Assembly: GCA_903900805.1 (NCBI GenBank)
Contig: CAIUOP010000055.1
Location: forward strand, 1-64,000
Direction of reading: 5' to 3'
Length of the DNA: 64,000 nt
From: an uncultured beta proteobacterium
Lineage (GTDB): Bacteria > Pseudomonadota > Gammaproteobacteria > Burkholderiales > Burkholderiaceae
Shown: piece by piece, positions 1-10,400 of the stretch
Numbering within the stretch: position 1 is the first letter of the stretch
How the letters are laid out: the number at the start of each line of letters is the position of its first letter
Program-made: the position numbers and the translations under genes
Notes under the pieces: generated by a model
What the model saw: only the letters and a program-made list of their open reading frames with translations
Database searches by the model: none
Told to the model about the DNA's origin: nothing

Positions 1-72
1 GTACAACTGGTGAAACTCCTTGGCTTCGTCATCAGTAAGGCCGGATATTGAACCTGTTCTGTGATCGCTCAT
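1..72 (-). CDS. pufB: Light-harvesting LH1 beta subunit PufB, N-terminal part (cut by window edge)
   Basis: Reverse complement of 72..1 reads MSDHRTGSISGLTDDEAKEFHQLY, an LH1-beta-like N-terminus; GGAGG Shine-Dalgarno just upstream; located downstream of bchZ. Confidence 0.85.
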   Translation of the reverse strand, partial: MSDHRTGSISGLTDDEAKEFHQLY

Positions 73-215
73 AACCAATTACCTCCTTCAAAAATAGCCT
101 TACGGCCGTTATCGTGCTTTACCCGCACGACATGGGCTGTAGCGTACGGCATGCCACATTCTGTTTCCAACAAATCAGGTGACTTGTTGTACTCAACTTT
201 TATCAATGAGGCCAT
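69..215 (-). CDS. Uncharacterised 48-aa protein between bchZ and pufB
   Basis: Manual translation: [48 protein letters not shown]. Start overlaps bchZ stop (TAATG), stop overlaps pufB start (ATGA). Below the size cut of the ORF track. Confidence 0.7.
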   Translation of the reverse strand: MASLIKVEYNKSPDLLETECGMPYATAHVVRVKHDNGRKAIFEGGNWL

Positions 216-1672
216 TAAGCTTCAATCTCCTCAATGATTTCTTTACAAGAAGACTTCACTCTGGCGCCAGTAATTCTTTCTTCGCCAGCTTTTTCTGCAT
301 CTTGCTCTACACGATCTCGCATCTCTTTAGCGGCAGAAATCTGAATGAGGACTGGTCTCGTTTTAATATAGTCAGCCACCAATTTCTGAGCATCCTGATC
401 CCAAGGCAGAGAATTAGAGCGATAAGTTCGGGTAAGTGAGGAATCCACCTTATCCATATCGGTGCCCAATGGCAGGATATAAAAGAGCGCATCAAATAAA
501 CCGTTACAAAATTCTTGAATGATGTATGTAGCACCGGCATAACCCATAAATGGCGTGCCAGTATGACGTCGAATAATCGCGCCAGGGAATGACGATGGGA
601 TATAAGATGCCTTACTGCCGTTTTCTGCCAAATACATTCTTTCGTTATAGCTACCAAACATCACTAGTGGAGGCTTCTCTTTAGTGAGCTTGCGCACCTC
701 TTGATTGTTTGTTTTTTCACCAGGCTTTCTGGGAACAGCAAAGCTACAAGGCAAACCCATCTCATCAGATAAAAAGTGGCGGATGCCACGGGTATATGTT
801 TCATTGGCAACGACTGCATAACTTGCAGTACTAAAGAAATCTTGGGTCACTGAACGCCATAAGTCCCAGATCGGCTTAATAGTAGTGTGCTTCTCACGCT
901 CAATAAATGGCTCTGGATCTAAGCCCAGGAGTTCACCGAGCTTGCGCAAGAATTGGGTCGTGCTATGCAGACCTAAAGGCGCTTGCAAATAAGGACGCTC
1001 TAATGCTTCGCACAGCATGCGACCAAACTCACGATACATGCAGATATTCACATCTGCGTTAACTAGATTCTCTACTTCAGCTAAATGAGATCCTAGTGGA
1101 AAGACCATATTAATTTCAGCGCCAATGCCTTCCGCTAAGCGGCGAATTTCTGCAAGGTCGCTCGGCATATTAAAGGTGCCATAACAAGGTCCAATAATAT
1201 TGACACGTGGCTTTTCACCTTCTGCTCTAGGTTTACGCTCTGGAATCTTGCGAGTACCGTATTCAGTCCATAACCAATACATGGCGCGGTTTGCACACTG
1301 CCATTGATCTTCATCGATGGTTCTTGGTAAGAAGCGGGCAATATTCATACCCTCTGGAGTAACGCCGCCGCCAATCATTTCTGCAATGGAGCCTGTCACC
1401 ACAACTGCTGGTAGGTCAGGATCTAAGGTAGCGTGCGCGCGCTTCATCGCACCTTCGGTACCTTCGCGACCTAACTGCTCTTCCTCTAAACCAGTAACCA
1501 CAATAGGTAACTCGTGTGGAGGTAAAGCATCGGTGTAATGCAGCACTGAAGTAACAGGTAAGTTTTCACAACCCACTGGGCCGTCAATGACTACCTGCAA
1601 ACCTTTAATGGCAGTAAATACATATACTGCACCCCAATATCCACCTGCGCGATCATGATCGATGACAAACAT
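215..1672 (-). CDS. bchZ: Chlorophyllide a reductase subunit Z
   Basis: 485 aa nitrogenase-like subunit, start overlaps bchY stop; bchCXYZ order. Confidence 0.95.
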   Translation of the reverse strand: MFVIDHDRAGGYWGAVYVFTAIKGLQVVIDGPVGCENLPVTSVLHYTDALPPHELPIVVTGLEEEQLGREGTEGAMKRAHATLDPDLPAVVVTGSIAEMIGGGVTPEGMNIARFLPRTIDEDQWQCANRAMYWLWTEYGTRKIPERKPRAEGEKPRVNIIGPCYGTFNMPSDLAEIRRLAEGIGAEINMVFPLGSHLAEVENLVNADVNICMYREFGRMLCEALERPYLQAPLGLHSTTQFLRKLGELLGLDPEPFIEREKHTTIKPIWDLWRSVTQDFFSTASYAVVANETYTRGIRHFLSDEMGLPCSFAVPRKPGEKTNNQEVRKLTKEKPPLVMFGSYNERMYLAENGSKASYIPSSFPGAIIRRHTGTPFMGYAGATYIIQEFCNGLFDALFYILPLGTDMDKVDSSLTRTYRSNSLPWDQDAQKLVADYIKTRPVLIQISAAKEMRDRVEQDAEKAGEERITGARVKSSCKEIIEEIEA

Positions 1673-3210
1673 TACATCATCTCCTCAGCTTTACGCTTCT
1701 TCAGTTTCTTCTCTAGCTTGCGGCGTACTTCAGCCTTAAAGTCTGGGAAATCTTGTGGGACATTTTCCCAAACCCCAGATTTATAACCAGATCCAACATC
1801 ACCAAAGAATGCTTTCATCTCATCAAAGCGGGCTTGATTACCAATCGCGGCGTTAATCACTTGCGCTAATGAGCCAGCACCTGCAGGTCCCATTAATGGT
1901 CTTGCAGAAATCAGATTCGTAAAGTACAGAGATGGGATTGAAGCTTGCTTAGCAGCTTGCACTACTGGCGTCGTTCCAATGGCCAAGTCTGGTTTGAACT
2001 CTTTCATTGCAGCTAAATCTTGTTCTAAGGAAGCGCGGAATTGAACATGAACACCTTTTGCTTCCAACCATTCACGATCTTCATTGCTCCAAGGAGTACG
2101 TGGGCAGGCAGAACCTACATAACGCACATCTGCACCACTCTCAATTAAGAGACGGGCAACAATCAGCTCAGAGCCTTCATAGCCACTCAAAGTAATCCGC
2201 CCTTTGATCGGGGCAGCAGCAAGCACACCCTTAATCGCTGGCAGAATACGATTTTGCGCAGCTGCAATTAAGTCTTGTGGCGTATTGGTAGATTTACCAA
2301 TGGCCTCTAACCAACGCGCGGTACCTTCATAACCTACTGGTGCTGATCCTACGATGTTGCGCCCTGCTGCTTCAAATTCGCGAATGCAAGAGGTGTAGAA
2401 CGGATGCAATGCGGCAACGGTTACGCAATCGAGTGCTTGATACATTTCACGCCACTCACGCGTTGGCACTGAAGCACCGACTGCCAAGCCCATCGGCTCA
2501 ATCATCATGCCAATACCAACGGGGTCAGCTGGGAAAATTTCACCTAACAAAGTAATCGTTGGCTTGCTTGAGCGACCAGTACGTGGCGCTTGCACTGGAC
2601 CAGACATCGCTTCATTACGTGCGTAATTGAGCATGGCTCCAGCGAGAACATCTTTTGCTTCAGCATGCGTTGGCACACCAAACCCTGGCACATCAATGCC
2701 AATGATACGAACACCGTTAATTTCTTTTGGCAATAACTGTAGTGGTACACCACTAGCTGTTGGTACACACAAATTAATAATGACGATCGCGTCGTATTTT
2801 TCTGGATCTGCTTCTTGATAAACCGCATCGCGAATATCTTCAAACAACTTGCCGGTTACCAATGTCTCTGAATTAAACGGCACATAACCAACACTGCGAC
2901 GTGCGCCATAAAAATGGGAAGTGAAAGTTAAGCCATATACGCAACATGCAGAACCCGAAAGAATCGTGGCCGTTCTGCGCATCCGCAAGCCTACCCGCAA
3001 TGCTCCAAATGCAGGACACATACTTTGAGGTTGATCATGTGGACCCTTCGGATAGTCTTTTGCATATTGCTGCAAAGTCTCAGACTTACCTGCTGCCTTA
3101 GCAGCAGCGAGCATCTCTTCTGCACCAGAGTGACAGCCCAGACCATCACCTAAAGTAGGATCAGTCTTTAACTTTTCCTCTGGTGTAATCGGAATGATCG
3201 TTTTATTCAT
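1672..3210 (-). CDS. bchY: Chlorophyllide a reductase subunit Y
   Basis: 512 aa nitrogenase-like subunit; gene order. Confidence 0.95.
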   Translation of the reverse strand: MNKTIIPITPEEKLKTDPTLGDGLGCHSGAEEMLAAAKAAGKSETLQQYAKDYPKGPHDQPQSMCPAFGALRVGLRMRRTATILSGSACCVYGLTFTSHFYGARRSVGYVPFNSETLVTGKLFEDIRDAVYQEADPEKYDAIVIINLCVPTASGVPLQLLPKEINGVRIIGIDVPGFGVPTHAEAKDVLAGAMLNYARNEAMSGPVQAPRTGRSSKPTITLLGEIFPADPVGIGMMIEPMGLAVGASVPTREWREMYQALDCVTVAALHPFYTSCIREFEAAGRNIVGSAPVGYEGTARWLEAIGKSTNTPQDLIAAAQNRILPAIKGVLAAAPIKGRITLSGYEGSELIVARLLIESGADVRYVGSACPRTPWSNEDREWLEAKGVHVQFRASLEQDLAAMKEFKPDLAIGTTPVVQAAKQASIPSLYFTNLISARPLMGPAGAGSLAQVINAAIGNQARFDEMKAFFGDVGSGYKSGVWENVPQDFPDFKAEVRRKLEKKLKKRKAEEMM

Positions 3211-3234
3211 AACAGCAGATTGCTCTCTATGTCT

Positions 3235-4242
3235 TTAGGCTTGATCGTAAATAACTTCGAGTGTTTTCTTAATGACTACATCTTTGCCCATCATGTCTTT
3301 CACAGTAGCTGGCTTGAGCACAATATCGCGACCAGTCACTTCTGAAGAGAACAAGCCCAACAACTCATCTTGAGTTAATGGCTTAGGGCGCACTGGCGGA
3401 GCTTCTGAAACATTGGTAGCAAGTTCTTCAAATAGCGGAGCCCACTGCGTGCCAGGCTGACCAATAATTTCATAGCTAGCACTCTTACGACGAATATCTT
3501 CGTTCGCAGGAATCGCTGCTAATACTGGAATGCCCGCCTTTTCAGCAAAAGCCTGTGCTTCGCCAGTGAGGTCATCTTTATTGATCACCATACCTGCTAC
3601 ACCGACGTTGCCACCTAATTTACGGAAGTACTCGACGGCTGAACAAACGTTGTTTGCAACATAGAGGGATTGCAAATCGTTACTAGCAACTACGATGACC
3701 TTTTGGCACATATCACGGGCGATTGGTAGACCAAAGCCGCCGCAAACCACGTCGCCTAAGAAGTCGAGGAGTACATAGTCAAAACCCCAATCATGGAAGC
3801 CGAGTTTCTCTAAGGTTTCAAAGCCATGAATAATTCCGCGGCCTCCGCAACCTCTTCCCACTTCTGGGCCACCTAACTCCATCGCGAATACGCCATCACG
3901 AATAAAGCAAACATCACCAATCGAGACTGACTCACCAGCCAATTTTTTCTTCGATGAAGTTTCAATAATAGTTGGGCAAGCTTTGCCGCCAAATAGGAGT
4001 GAAGTGGTATCGCTTTTAGGATCGCAGCCGATCAACAATACTTTCTTGCCTTGTTGAGCCATCATGTAAGACAGGTTAGCAAGCGTAAAACTCTTACCAA
4101 TACCGCCTTTGCCATAAATCGCAATGATTTGGGTTTCTTTGGTCACTGGACCGGTAGAAACTGGATCAGGTTCGATAGCAGCTTCTTTTTTGTGGTCCAT
4201 AAACTGAATTGTTGCTGTTGCTGGGATGCTTGATGAACTCAT
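3235..4242 (-). CDS. bchX: Chlorophyllide a reductase iron protein subunit X
   Basis: NifH-like P-loop [17 protein letters not shown] start at 4242 overlaps bchC stop as ATGA (the track's longer start is less likely). Confidence 0.95.
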   Translation of the reverse strand: MSSSSIPATATIQFMDHKKEAAIEPDPVSTGPVTKETQIIAIYGKGGIGKSFTLANLSYMMAQQGKKVLLIGCDPKSDTTSLLFGGKACPTIIETSSKKKLAGESVSIGDVCFIRDGVFAMELGGPEVGRGCGGRGIIHGFETLEKLGFHDWGFDYVLLDFLGDVVCGGFGLPIARDMCQKVIVVASNDLQSLYVANNVCSAVEYFRKLGGNVGVAGMVINKDDLTGEAQAFAEKAGIPVLAAIPANEDIRRKSASYEIIGQPGTQWAPLFEELATNVSEAPPVRPKPLTQDELLGLFSSEVTGRDIVLKPATVKDMMGKDVVIKKTLEVIYDQA

Positions 4243-5186
4243 TGCAGATTTCTCCAATCTAGAACCATTTTTAAACAATCAATATTGTTAAAAGCCGTGT
4301 GATAGGCCTCATTTGCATCATTAGGTGAGGAACGATGCGTAATCAAGCCATCTAAACTTAACTTACCCGACTCCACCAAATCTTTAATTGCAACTAAATC
4401 TCCAGGCGCCCACTGTGCTGCGATACGAATACGTGCTTCCCGCATGAATGCTTGCGGAAATGAAAAAGAAATCGTGTCATAAAATCCTGCCAACACAATT
4501 TCGCCGCCAGGAGTAAGACAGCTGATCAATGTATCTAATAATTTGGCATCGCCGCTCACGTCCACAATCGTTTTGTACTTCTTCATCTGATCGTCTTTAG
4601 GATCAATGGCGTCATAACCTACAGCACCTTCGCGGCGGCCTGCATTGGTCTCCCAAACTACGGGGCGCTTACCTTTGGCAACTGCGATACGTGCAATCAA
4701 GCGGCCTAAGACGCCATGTCCAATAATTAAATCAGGTTGCTCCTGTCCAGGACCAGAGGTGACGTGATATCCAGTTGCAGCTAAAGCAAAGAGAATTGCT
4801 TCTTCACCTAAATGATCTTGAATAGCAATCACACGATTACTATCCACAATCACGCGTGATGCTGCACCACCAAACAAGCCTTTAACTTCTCCGTAGCATT
4901 TCGCTCCGGGAACAAATACTCTTTGACCTACTTTGAGCGTGGAGTCTGCACCTACCTTTACTACCCTACCGACAGATTCGTAACCAGGAACTAGCGGATA
5001 ACCCATGCCAGGAAAGTTGGGCATTTTGCCTGTCCACAATAATTTTTCTGTGCCAGTACTGATGCCACTCCACTCCATATCCACCAAGATATCGATCGGG
5101 GTCATGGGTGTTAATTCCAGATCAGCAAGAATGACGCTTTCTGGCTTTTCCAGAACGATTGCTCTTGTTTGATACTTATCAGTCAT
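4239..5186 (-). CDS. bchC: Bacteriochlorophyllide 3-hydroxyethyl dehydrogenase BchC
   Basis: Zn/MDR-like dehydrogenase directly upstream of bchXYZ. Confidence 0.93.
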   Translation of the reverse strand: MTDKYQTRAIVLEKPESVILADLELTPMTPIDILVDMEWSGISTGTEKLLWTGKMPNFPGMGYPLVPGYESVGRVVKVGADSTLKVGQRVFVPGAKCYGEVKGLFGGAASRVIVDSNRVIAIQDHLGEEAILFALAATGYHVTSGPGQEQPDLIIGHGVLGRLIARIAVAKGKRPVVWETNAGRREGAVGYDAIDPKDDQMKKYKTIVDVSGDAKLLDTLISCLTPGGEIVLAGFYDTISFSFPQAFMREARIRIAAQWAPGDLVAIKDLVESGKLSLDGLITHRSSPNDANEAYHTAFNNIDCLKMVLDWRNLQ

Positions 5187-5216
5187 GTCTAACTAAGTAA
5201 TCTTTATTAAAAAATG

Positions 5217-5234
5217 TGTAAAAAAATGTTTACA
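5217..5234. promoter_or_regulatory. Putative PpsR/CrtJ operator upstream of bchC (TGT-N12-ACA)
   Basis: TGTGTA-N10-TACACA inverted repeat containing TGT-N12-ACA, about 30 bp upstream of the bchC start. Confidence 0.6.
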
Positions 5235-5336
5235 CAATAGTTTTTAATCCTTAATTGCCCACTTGTCATCTAGGGGTTTTCTCTACTAAATAATGTCTAT
5301 TTTGGAGCCTAAATAGAGCGACTTCTGAGCAAGGCT

Positions 5337-6473
5337 TTATGCCATAGGAGTGCTCGGCTTATTGCACCGCAATATTTGTGCATTTAGTGGCATAAAAGAA
5401 TTTAATAGCCTGATATCTGTAAACCCTGCTTGACGTAATAAACCACTGATTTCAGCTTCAGTTCGCGGTCTTCCCCTGCCCATTGCTAGCAAATAAAAAC
5501 CAAAATAGGCATGGCCCATCGCCTCAAAACCTTTGGTCTCAGCCATAGGTTCTGCCAGCAATAGAGTGCCACCCGGATTGAGGGCGCTGAACACATTGGC
5601 AAGCAGTTGTTTTACGCGGTCATCATCATGATCAAAAATCACCCGCACCAGCGTAGCTAGGTCACAGCCCTTTGGCAAAGGATCCTGAAAGAAGTTACCG
5701 CCAATCGCTTGAGCACGCTTAGCAAGTCCAATTTCCTGAAAGTGAGCATTGGAGAGCTCTGCTACCCCCGGAATATCAAATAATTTGAACTCCAAATGCG
5801 GGTAGCGCGCAGCCAACCGTTTAATAAAGACTCCCTGACCACCGCCAATATCAAGCACTGTTTGATGCTTATCCATGGGATAGGCATCCAGAATCTCGTC
5901 TGTGACTAAGGATTGGGTATGCGCCATCAATTTGGAGTAATCGGCTACCTTTTCAGCAGATAAGTTTTCTGGTGCAGCCCCCTGCTCTGGGGTGATGTAG
6001 GGCCAATACTCATTCAGAGCCGCAGAACTTCTATCGCCCTGCAATAAAGCGATTGGATCAGAGAGGTCGCGATAAAAATCTGCATGGTGCTTGACCATAT
6101 CCAAAATGGCGACATTTCCTACTAAGGGGGCGCTCTTCATGCTTAAGGCATAACGGTCTTCACTACGCTTAACGAGTAACTTGATCGCTACTGCGGCGTC
6201 TAATAAACGCCTCAAGCCGGCTGGCTTTAATGGAATTTGTTTTTGTAGGTCATCAAAGCTGAGAGCCCCTTTAGACAAAATATCAAAGAGACTGACTTGG
6301 GTGCAGGCAAGGAGAACTTGGGTATATACAAACCCTGCCATCAAATCAAAGATCTCGGATGCTTGCTTTTTAACTATCCAACGGGTGAGTGGAAAACGCG
6401 TTGCCCAGCGCTGAAAGCTAGGTGAGGCAATTAAACGATTTCGCCAATCGAAGAAGCTTTCCATGAATGGCAA
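5337..6473 (-). CDS. crtF: Demethylspheroidene/hydroxyneurosporene O-methyltransferase CrtF
   Basis: O-methyltransferase with SAM motif VLDIGGGQGVF; crtE-crtF-bchC order. Confidence 0.9.
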   Translation of the reverse strand: MPFMESFFDWRNRLIASPSFQRWATRFPLTRWIVKKQASEIFDLMAGFVYTQVLLACTQVSLFDILSKGALSFDDLQKQIPLKPAGLRRLLDAAVAIKLLVKRSEDRYALSMKSAPLVGNVAILDMVKHHADFYRDLSDPIALLQGDRSSAALNEYWPYITPEQGAAPENLSAEKVADYSKLMAHTQSLVTDEILDAYPMDKHQTVLDIGGGQGVFIKRLAARYPHLEFKLFDIPGVAELSNAHFQEIGLAKRAQAIGGNFFQDPLPKGCDLATLVRVIFDHDDDRVKQLLANVFSALNPGGTLLLAEPMAETKGFEAMGHAYFGFYLLAMGRGRPRTEAEISGLLRQAGFTDIRLLNSFMPLNAQILRCNKPSTPMA

Positions 6474-6503
6474 TTGAGAACTTAGACAGCAGCGCTATGA
6501 AAA

Positions 6504-7412
6504 TTAAGAATGACTGGTTTGACGAAACAAAATTTTTCTTTTCGCATCCTTAAACCAATCTGAAGGCACTAGACGCTCAGACTCTTGAGTAACAAGAGCA
6601 CGCAACATCTTCTCGCCTTTGCAATGGGGTATCGAAGCAATCGCCTTTTGTACCAACTCATCAAAGCGCTGCACAGCACCACTCAGGCCTAAATCCTTTG
6701 CAGAGCTAGGTCGATCATGGGCTACATCCTGACCAGCAGGCTTACCCAATTCAGTTTGATCAGCAACGACATCACGAATGTCGTCTGCTACTTGATAAGC
6801 TTCACCAAGCCATTCACCCAGAGGTCTCCAAGTTGCCGCATCAGCGCCGGCAGCTTGTGCTCCAGCAGCAGTAGCCGCCTCAAACAGTGAACCCGTTTTC
6901 GCGCGTTGATAATCTCTTAATACAACTTTTGACTCGCACTCCCAGGCTTGACCAGCCACAATGCCATGGGGCGAGCCCACACTCATCGCAATGGTATTCA
7001 TCAGAGGTCCCAAACGGAAGATAGAGCGTGTACCTGAATTGGCTAAGACCTGGAAGGCCAAAACAATTAAAGCATCTCCTGATAGCACTGCAATGCGCTC
7101 ACCATAGGCGGCGTGTACAGATGGTCTGCCGCGTCTGAGCGCAGCGTTATCAAAACAAGGTAAGTCATCATGCACTAAGGAAGCGCAGTGCAATAGTTCA
7201 ATCGCACTGGCTGCTGCATTTGATAGTGCAGGATCATCATCACCACACGCTGCAGCAACCGCTAAACATAATTGCGGACGAATTCTGGCGCCACCAGGAA
7301 ACACTGAGTAGTGCATTGCTTCTTGTAAGAGCTGTGGCCCTTGTTTTGAATGCGCCAATATCATGGCTTTTTCAAGGCTTTGATTGATTCGATCTAAGGT
7401 GCTCATAGTCAA
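6504..7412 (-). CDS. crtE: Geranylgeranyl diphosphate synthase CrtE
   Basis: Polyprenyl synthetase with first DD-rich motif LVHDDLPCFD and second motif YQVADDIRD; next to crtF. Confidence 0.92.
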   Translation of the reverse strand: MTMSTLDRINQSLEKAMILAHSKQGPQLLQEAMHYSVFPGGARIRPQLCLAVAAACGDDDPALSNAAASAIELLHCASLVHDDLPCFDNAALRRGRPSVHAAYGERIAVLSGDALIVLAFQVLANSGTRSIFRLGPLMNTIAMSVGSPHGIVAGQAWECESKVVLRDYQRAKTGSLFEAATAAGAQAAGADAATWRPLGEWLGEAYQVADDIRDVVADQTELGKPAGQDVAHDRPSSAKDLGLSGAVQRFDELVQKAIASIPHCKGEKMLRALVTQESERLVPSDWFKDAKRKILFRQTSHS

Positions 7413-7464
7413 TTTTTTAATAAAGTGTCGTGTTTAAAAAAAGAATTCTGCTGATATCAATTAA

Positions 7465-10400
7465 TTAAGCGGCTAAAGAAGCGTTGTCATAAATACCTTC
7501 TAAGCGATCCTCTAGCTCATCGTTAGCTTCTTGCATGGCCTTGAGCATTTCTGGTTCAGGCTGCCAATAATTTCTTTGTGAGGCTTCGGTGAGGCGATTT
7601 GCCAAACGGGCAGCAGCAGTCGGGTTGAGCTTAGCTAAGCGATCACGCATTTCTGGGTTCAGCATAAAAGTTTCTGTCAACTGCTTATAAACCCAAGGCT
7701 GAACTTGTCCAGTGGTTGCAGACCATCCCATGGTGTTGGTGATGTGCACTTCAATTTGACGCACGCCCTCATAACCACTTTCTAACATGCCTTCATACCA
7801 TTTGGGATTGAGCATGCGAGTACGAGTTTCTAAGGAGACTTGTTCTGAGAGCGTTCTGACAGCGCCCTCACCTTTGGTTTGATCGCCAATAAAGACTGGC
7901 ACATCTACTCCACCCTTAGCACGCTTCACGGCTCTAGTAATTCCGCCCAAGGTATCGAAATAGTTATCGATGGTGGTAACGCCTAACTCCATCGAGTCCA
8001 GATTTTGGTAAGTCATTTGCACATCAGATAAAACGCTCTTCAATAGCGCATTGTTCTGAATCGGTATGCCGGCGCGTCCAAATGCAAAGCCTTTTCTGCG
8101 AGTGTAGGTTTCAGCTAACTCGTCTTCTTCTTCCCACACACTGTTCTCAACCATATTGCTCACGTTAGAACCATAAGCTCCGTCAGCATTGCCATAAACA
8201 CGCAATGAGGCAGTCTCTAAATCACAGCCATGTTCTTTTTGATAAGCCAAGGCATGTTTACGAATAAAGTTTTGCTCAAGTGGCTCATCTTCTGCAGAGG
8301 CCGCCATAAAGGCAGCTTCGGCTAGTAACTTAATTTGCAATGGCAAGAGGTCGCGGAAGATGCCTGACAAGGTGATCACGACGTCAACTCGTGGACGACC
8401 AAGCTCACTCAAAGGAATGAGTTGCGCGCCAGCTAAACGACCATAACTATCAAAGCGGGGTTTAGCGCCCATCAATGCGAGTGCTTGACCAATTTGGCCG
8501 CCTTCAGACTTTAAGTTATCACTGCCCCATAAAACCATCGCAATGGATTCTGGCAGTGAGTCACTCTCTTCTTGATATTTATCCAGAATGCGTTGGGCTT
8601 GCTTGGCGCCATCTTTGACAGCAAAGACACTGGGGATTCTGAATGGATCAAAACCATGCAAGTTACGACCGGTTGGCAATACTTCAGGATTACGCATCAC
8701 ATCACCACCGGCTGCTGGGCGAATGAAGCGTCCATCTAATGCATCTAACATGCCAGCAACTTCAGTCTCTGCAGACATGAGCTCATTGGATCTCACCATC
8801 TTGCCAAATAGCTCTTCCAATATTTCGCGAGTCCCAAGCTCTAGTAACTCTGGATGGGCATCAATGACTTTGCCAAAATTCTCACCATTCATCAGCGCCT
8901 CTACTACGGCATCTTCTACTGGATGGTCTAAAGCAACATCGGCCATGGCTTTTAACAAACCAAAGCGCTCTGCAAGAGGAGGAACCGCACCCACCACATG
9001 CAGGCCATGCGGAATTAAGGTGTACTCAAGCTCGAGCAACTCATTAAAGAGGTTGCTGACAATGTTTTGCAAAGCATTGAGATCCGTCTTATCCCATACC
9101 GGCTCCGCTTTGCATAGATCAATCTCTGCAGCTTGTGCCTGAATCAGATCTCCTAAATCAATCCGCTCCTGATCTGCATCCTTATCTAAAGATCTAAAGC
9201 GCTCAATCGAGGCTTTCAAATCAGCAAGACCGGCATATAAACCTGCTTGCGTTACTGGAGGGGTTAAATAACTAATGAGGGTTGCACCAGAGCGGCGTTT
9301 TGCAATCGCGCCCTCTGAAGGATTGTTCGATGCATACAAATAAATATTAGGTAGATCATTAATTAAGCGATCTGGCCAACATGCTCCACTCATGCCCGTT
9401 TGTTTACCAGGCATAAACTCCAAAGCACCATGCGTACCAAAGTGAATGACGGCTGTAGCAGCAAAGTCTTCGCGCAAGTAACGGTAGTAAGCAGAGAAAG
9501 CATGGGTTGGTGCAAAGCCACGTTCAAACAGCAAGCGCATTGGGTCACCTTCATAACCAAAAGAAGGTTGAACTGAAATCAGAATATTGCCAAACTGCTT
9601 TCCAAGAACAAAGATGGAGCTACCATTGGAGAGTTGTTTGCCTGGAGCTGGGCCCCATTGCGCTTCAATCTCTTTTAACCAGCGCTCACGACGCACATGG
9701 TCATCCACCGGAATTAAGGCATGCACGTTAGCATCGGCACCATATTGCTGAGCATTGCCTTTCAGAATCGAATCACGCAATGCATCAACCGATGCGGGAA
9801 CATCGACGGTGTAACCACGCTCTTTCATACCCGCCAATAAATTATGTACCGACTGAAATACGCTCAAGTAAGCTGCGCTACCAATATTGCCGGCATTCGG
9901 TGGGAAGTTGAACAGAACAATTCCCACCTTACGCTCTGCGCGCTCTGAGCGACGCAGGTCAACCAATTTACCAACGCGGGCAGCCAACATGCCGACACGC
10001 TCGGTGCAGGTGAACATATCTTGTGGGTTATGGTCATCCGTAAATGCGCATTGCTTATGGCAACCAGTACAAGTGGTACCTGATGCACCAGGGCGTCCAC
10101 CATAAACCATCGGAATCGTAGAGCCGTCTAACTCAGGAATAGCAACCATGATGGTGCTCTCTACTGGGAGTAAGCCGCGCTCAGAACTGCCCCACTGTTC
10201 TAGATTCTGAAACTCAACCGGGTGAGCAGCAATATACGGAATATCTAATTTCGCCAATACTTCTTCAGCAGCATGCGCATCGTTATAAGCAGGGCCGCCT
10301 ACCAGGGAGAAGCCCGTTAAAGAAATCATGGCATCGATGGTTGGCTTGCCATCTTGAGTAAAGTAATCATCAATTGCGGGACGAGCATCTAGGCCAGCAG

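Noticed and set aside
69-215. Calling the small ORF before pufB pufQ
   Set aside because: PufQ is longer and has a hydrophobic segment; this translation has none, so position alone is insufficient.
8588-9142. 184-aa plus-strand ORF inside bchH
   Set aside because: Antisense to a strongly conserved gene, Ser/Pro-rich composition typical of a shadow ORF.
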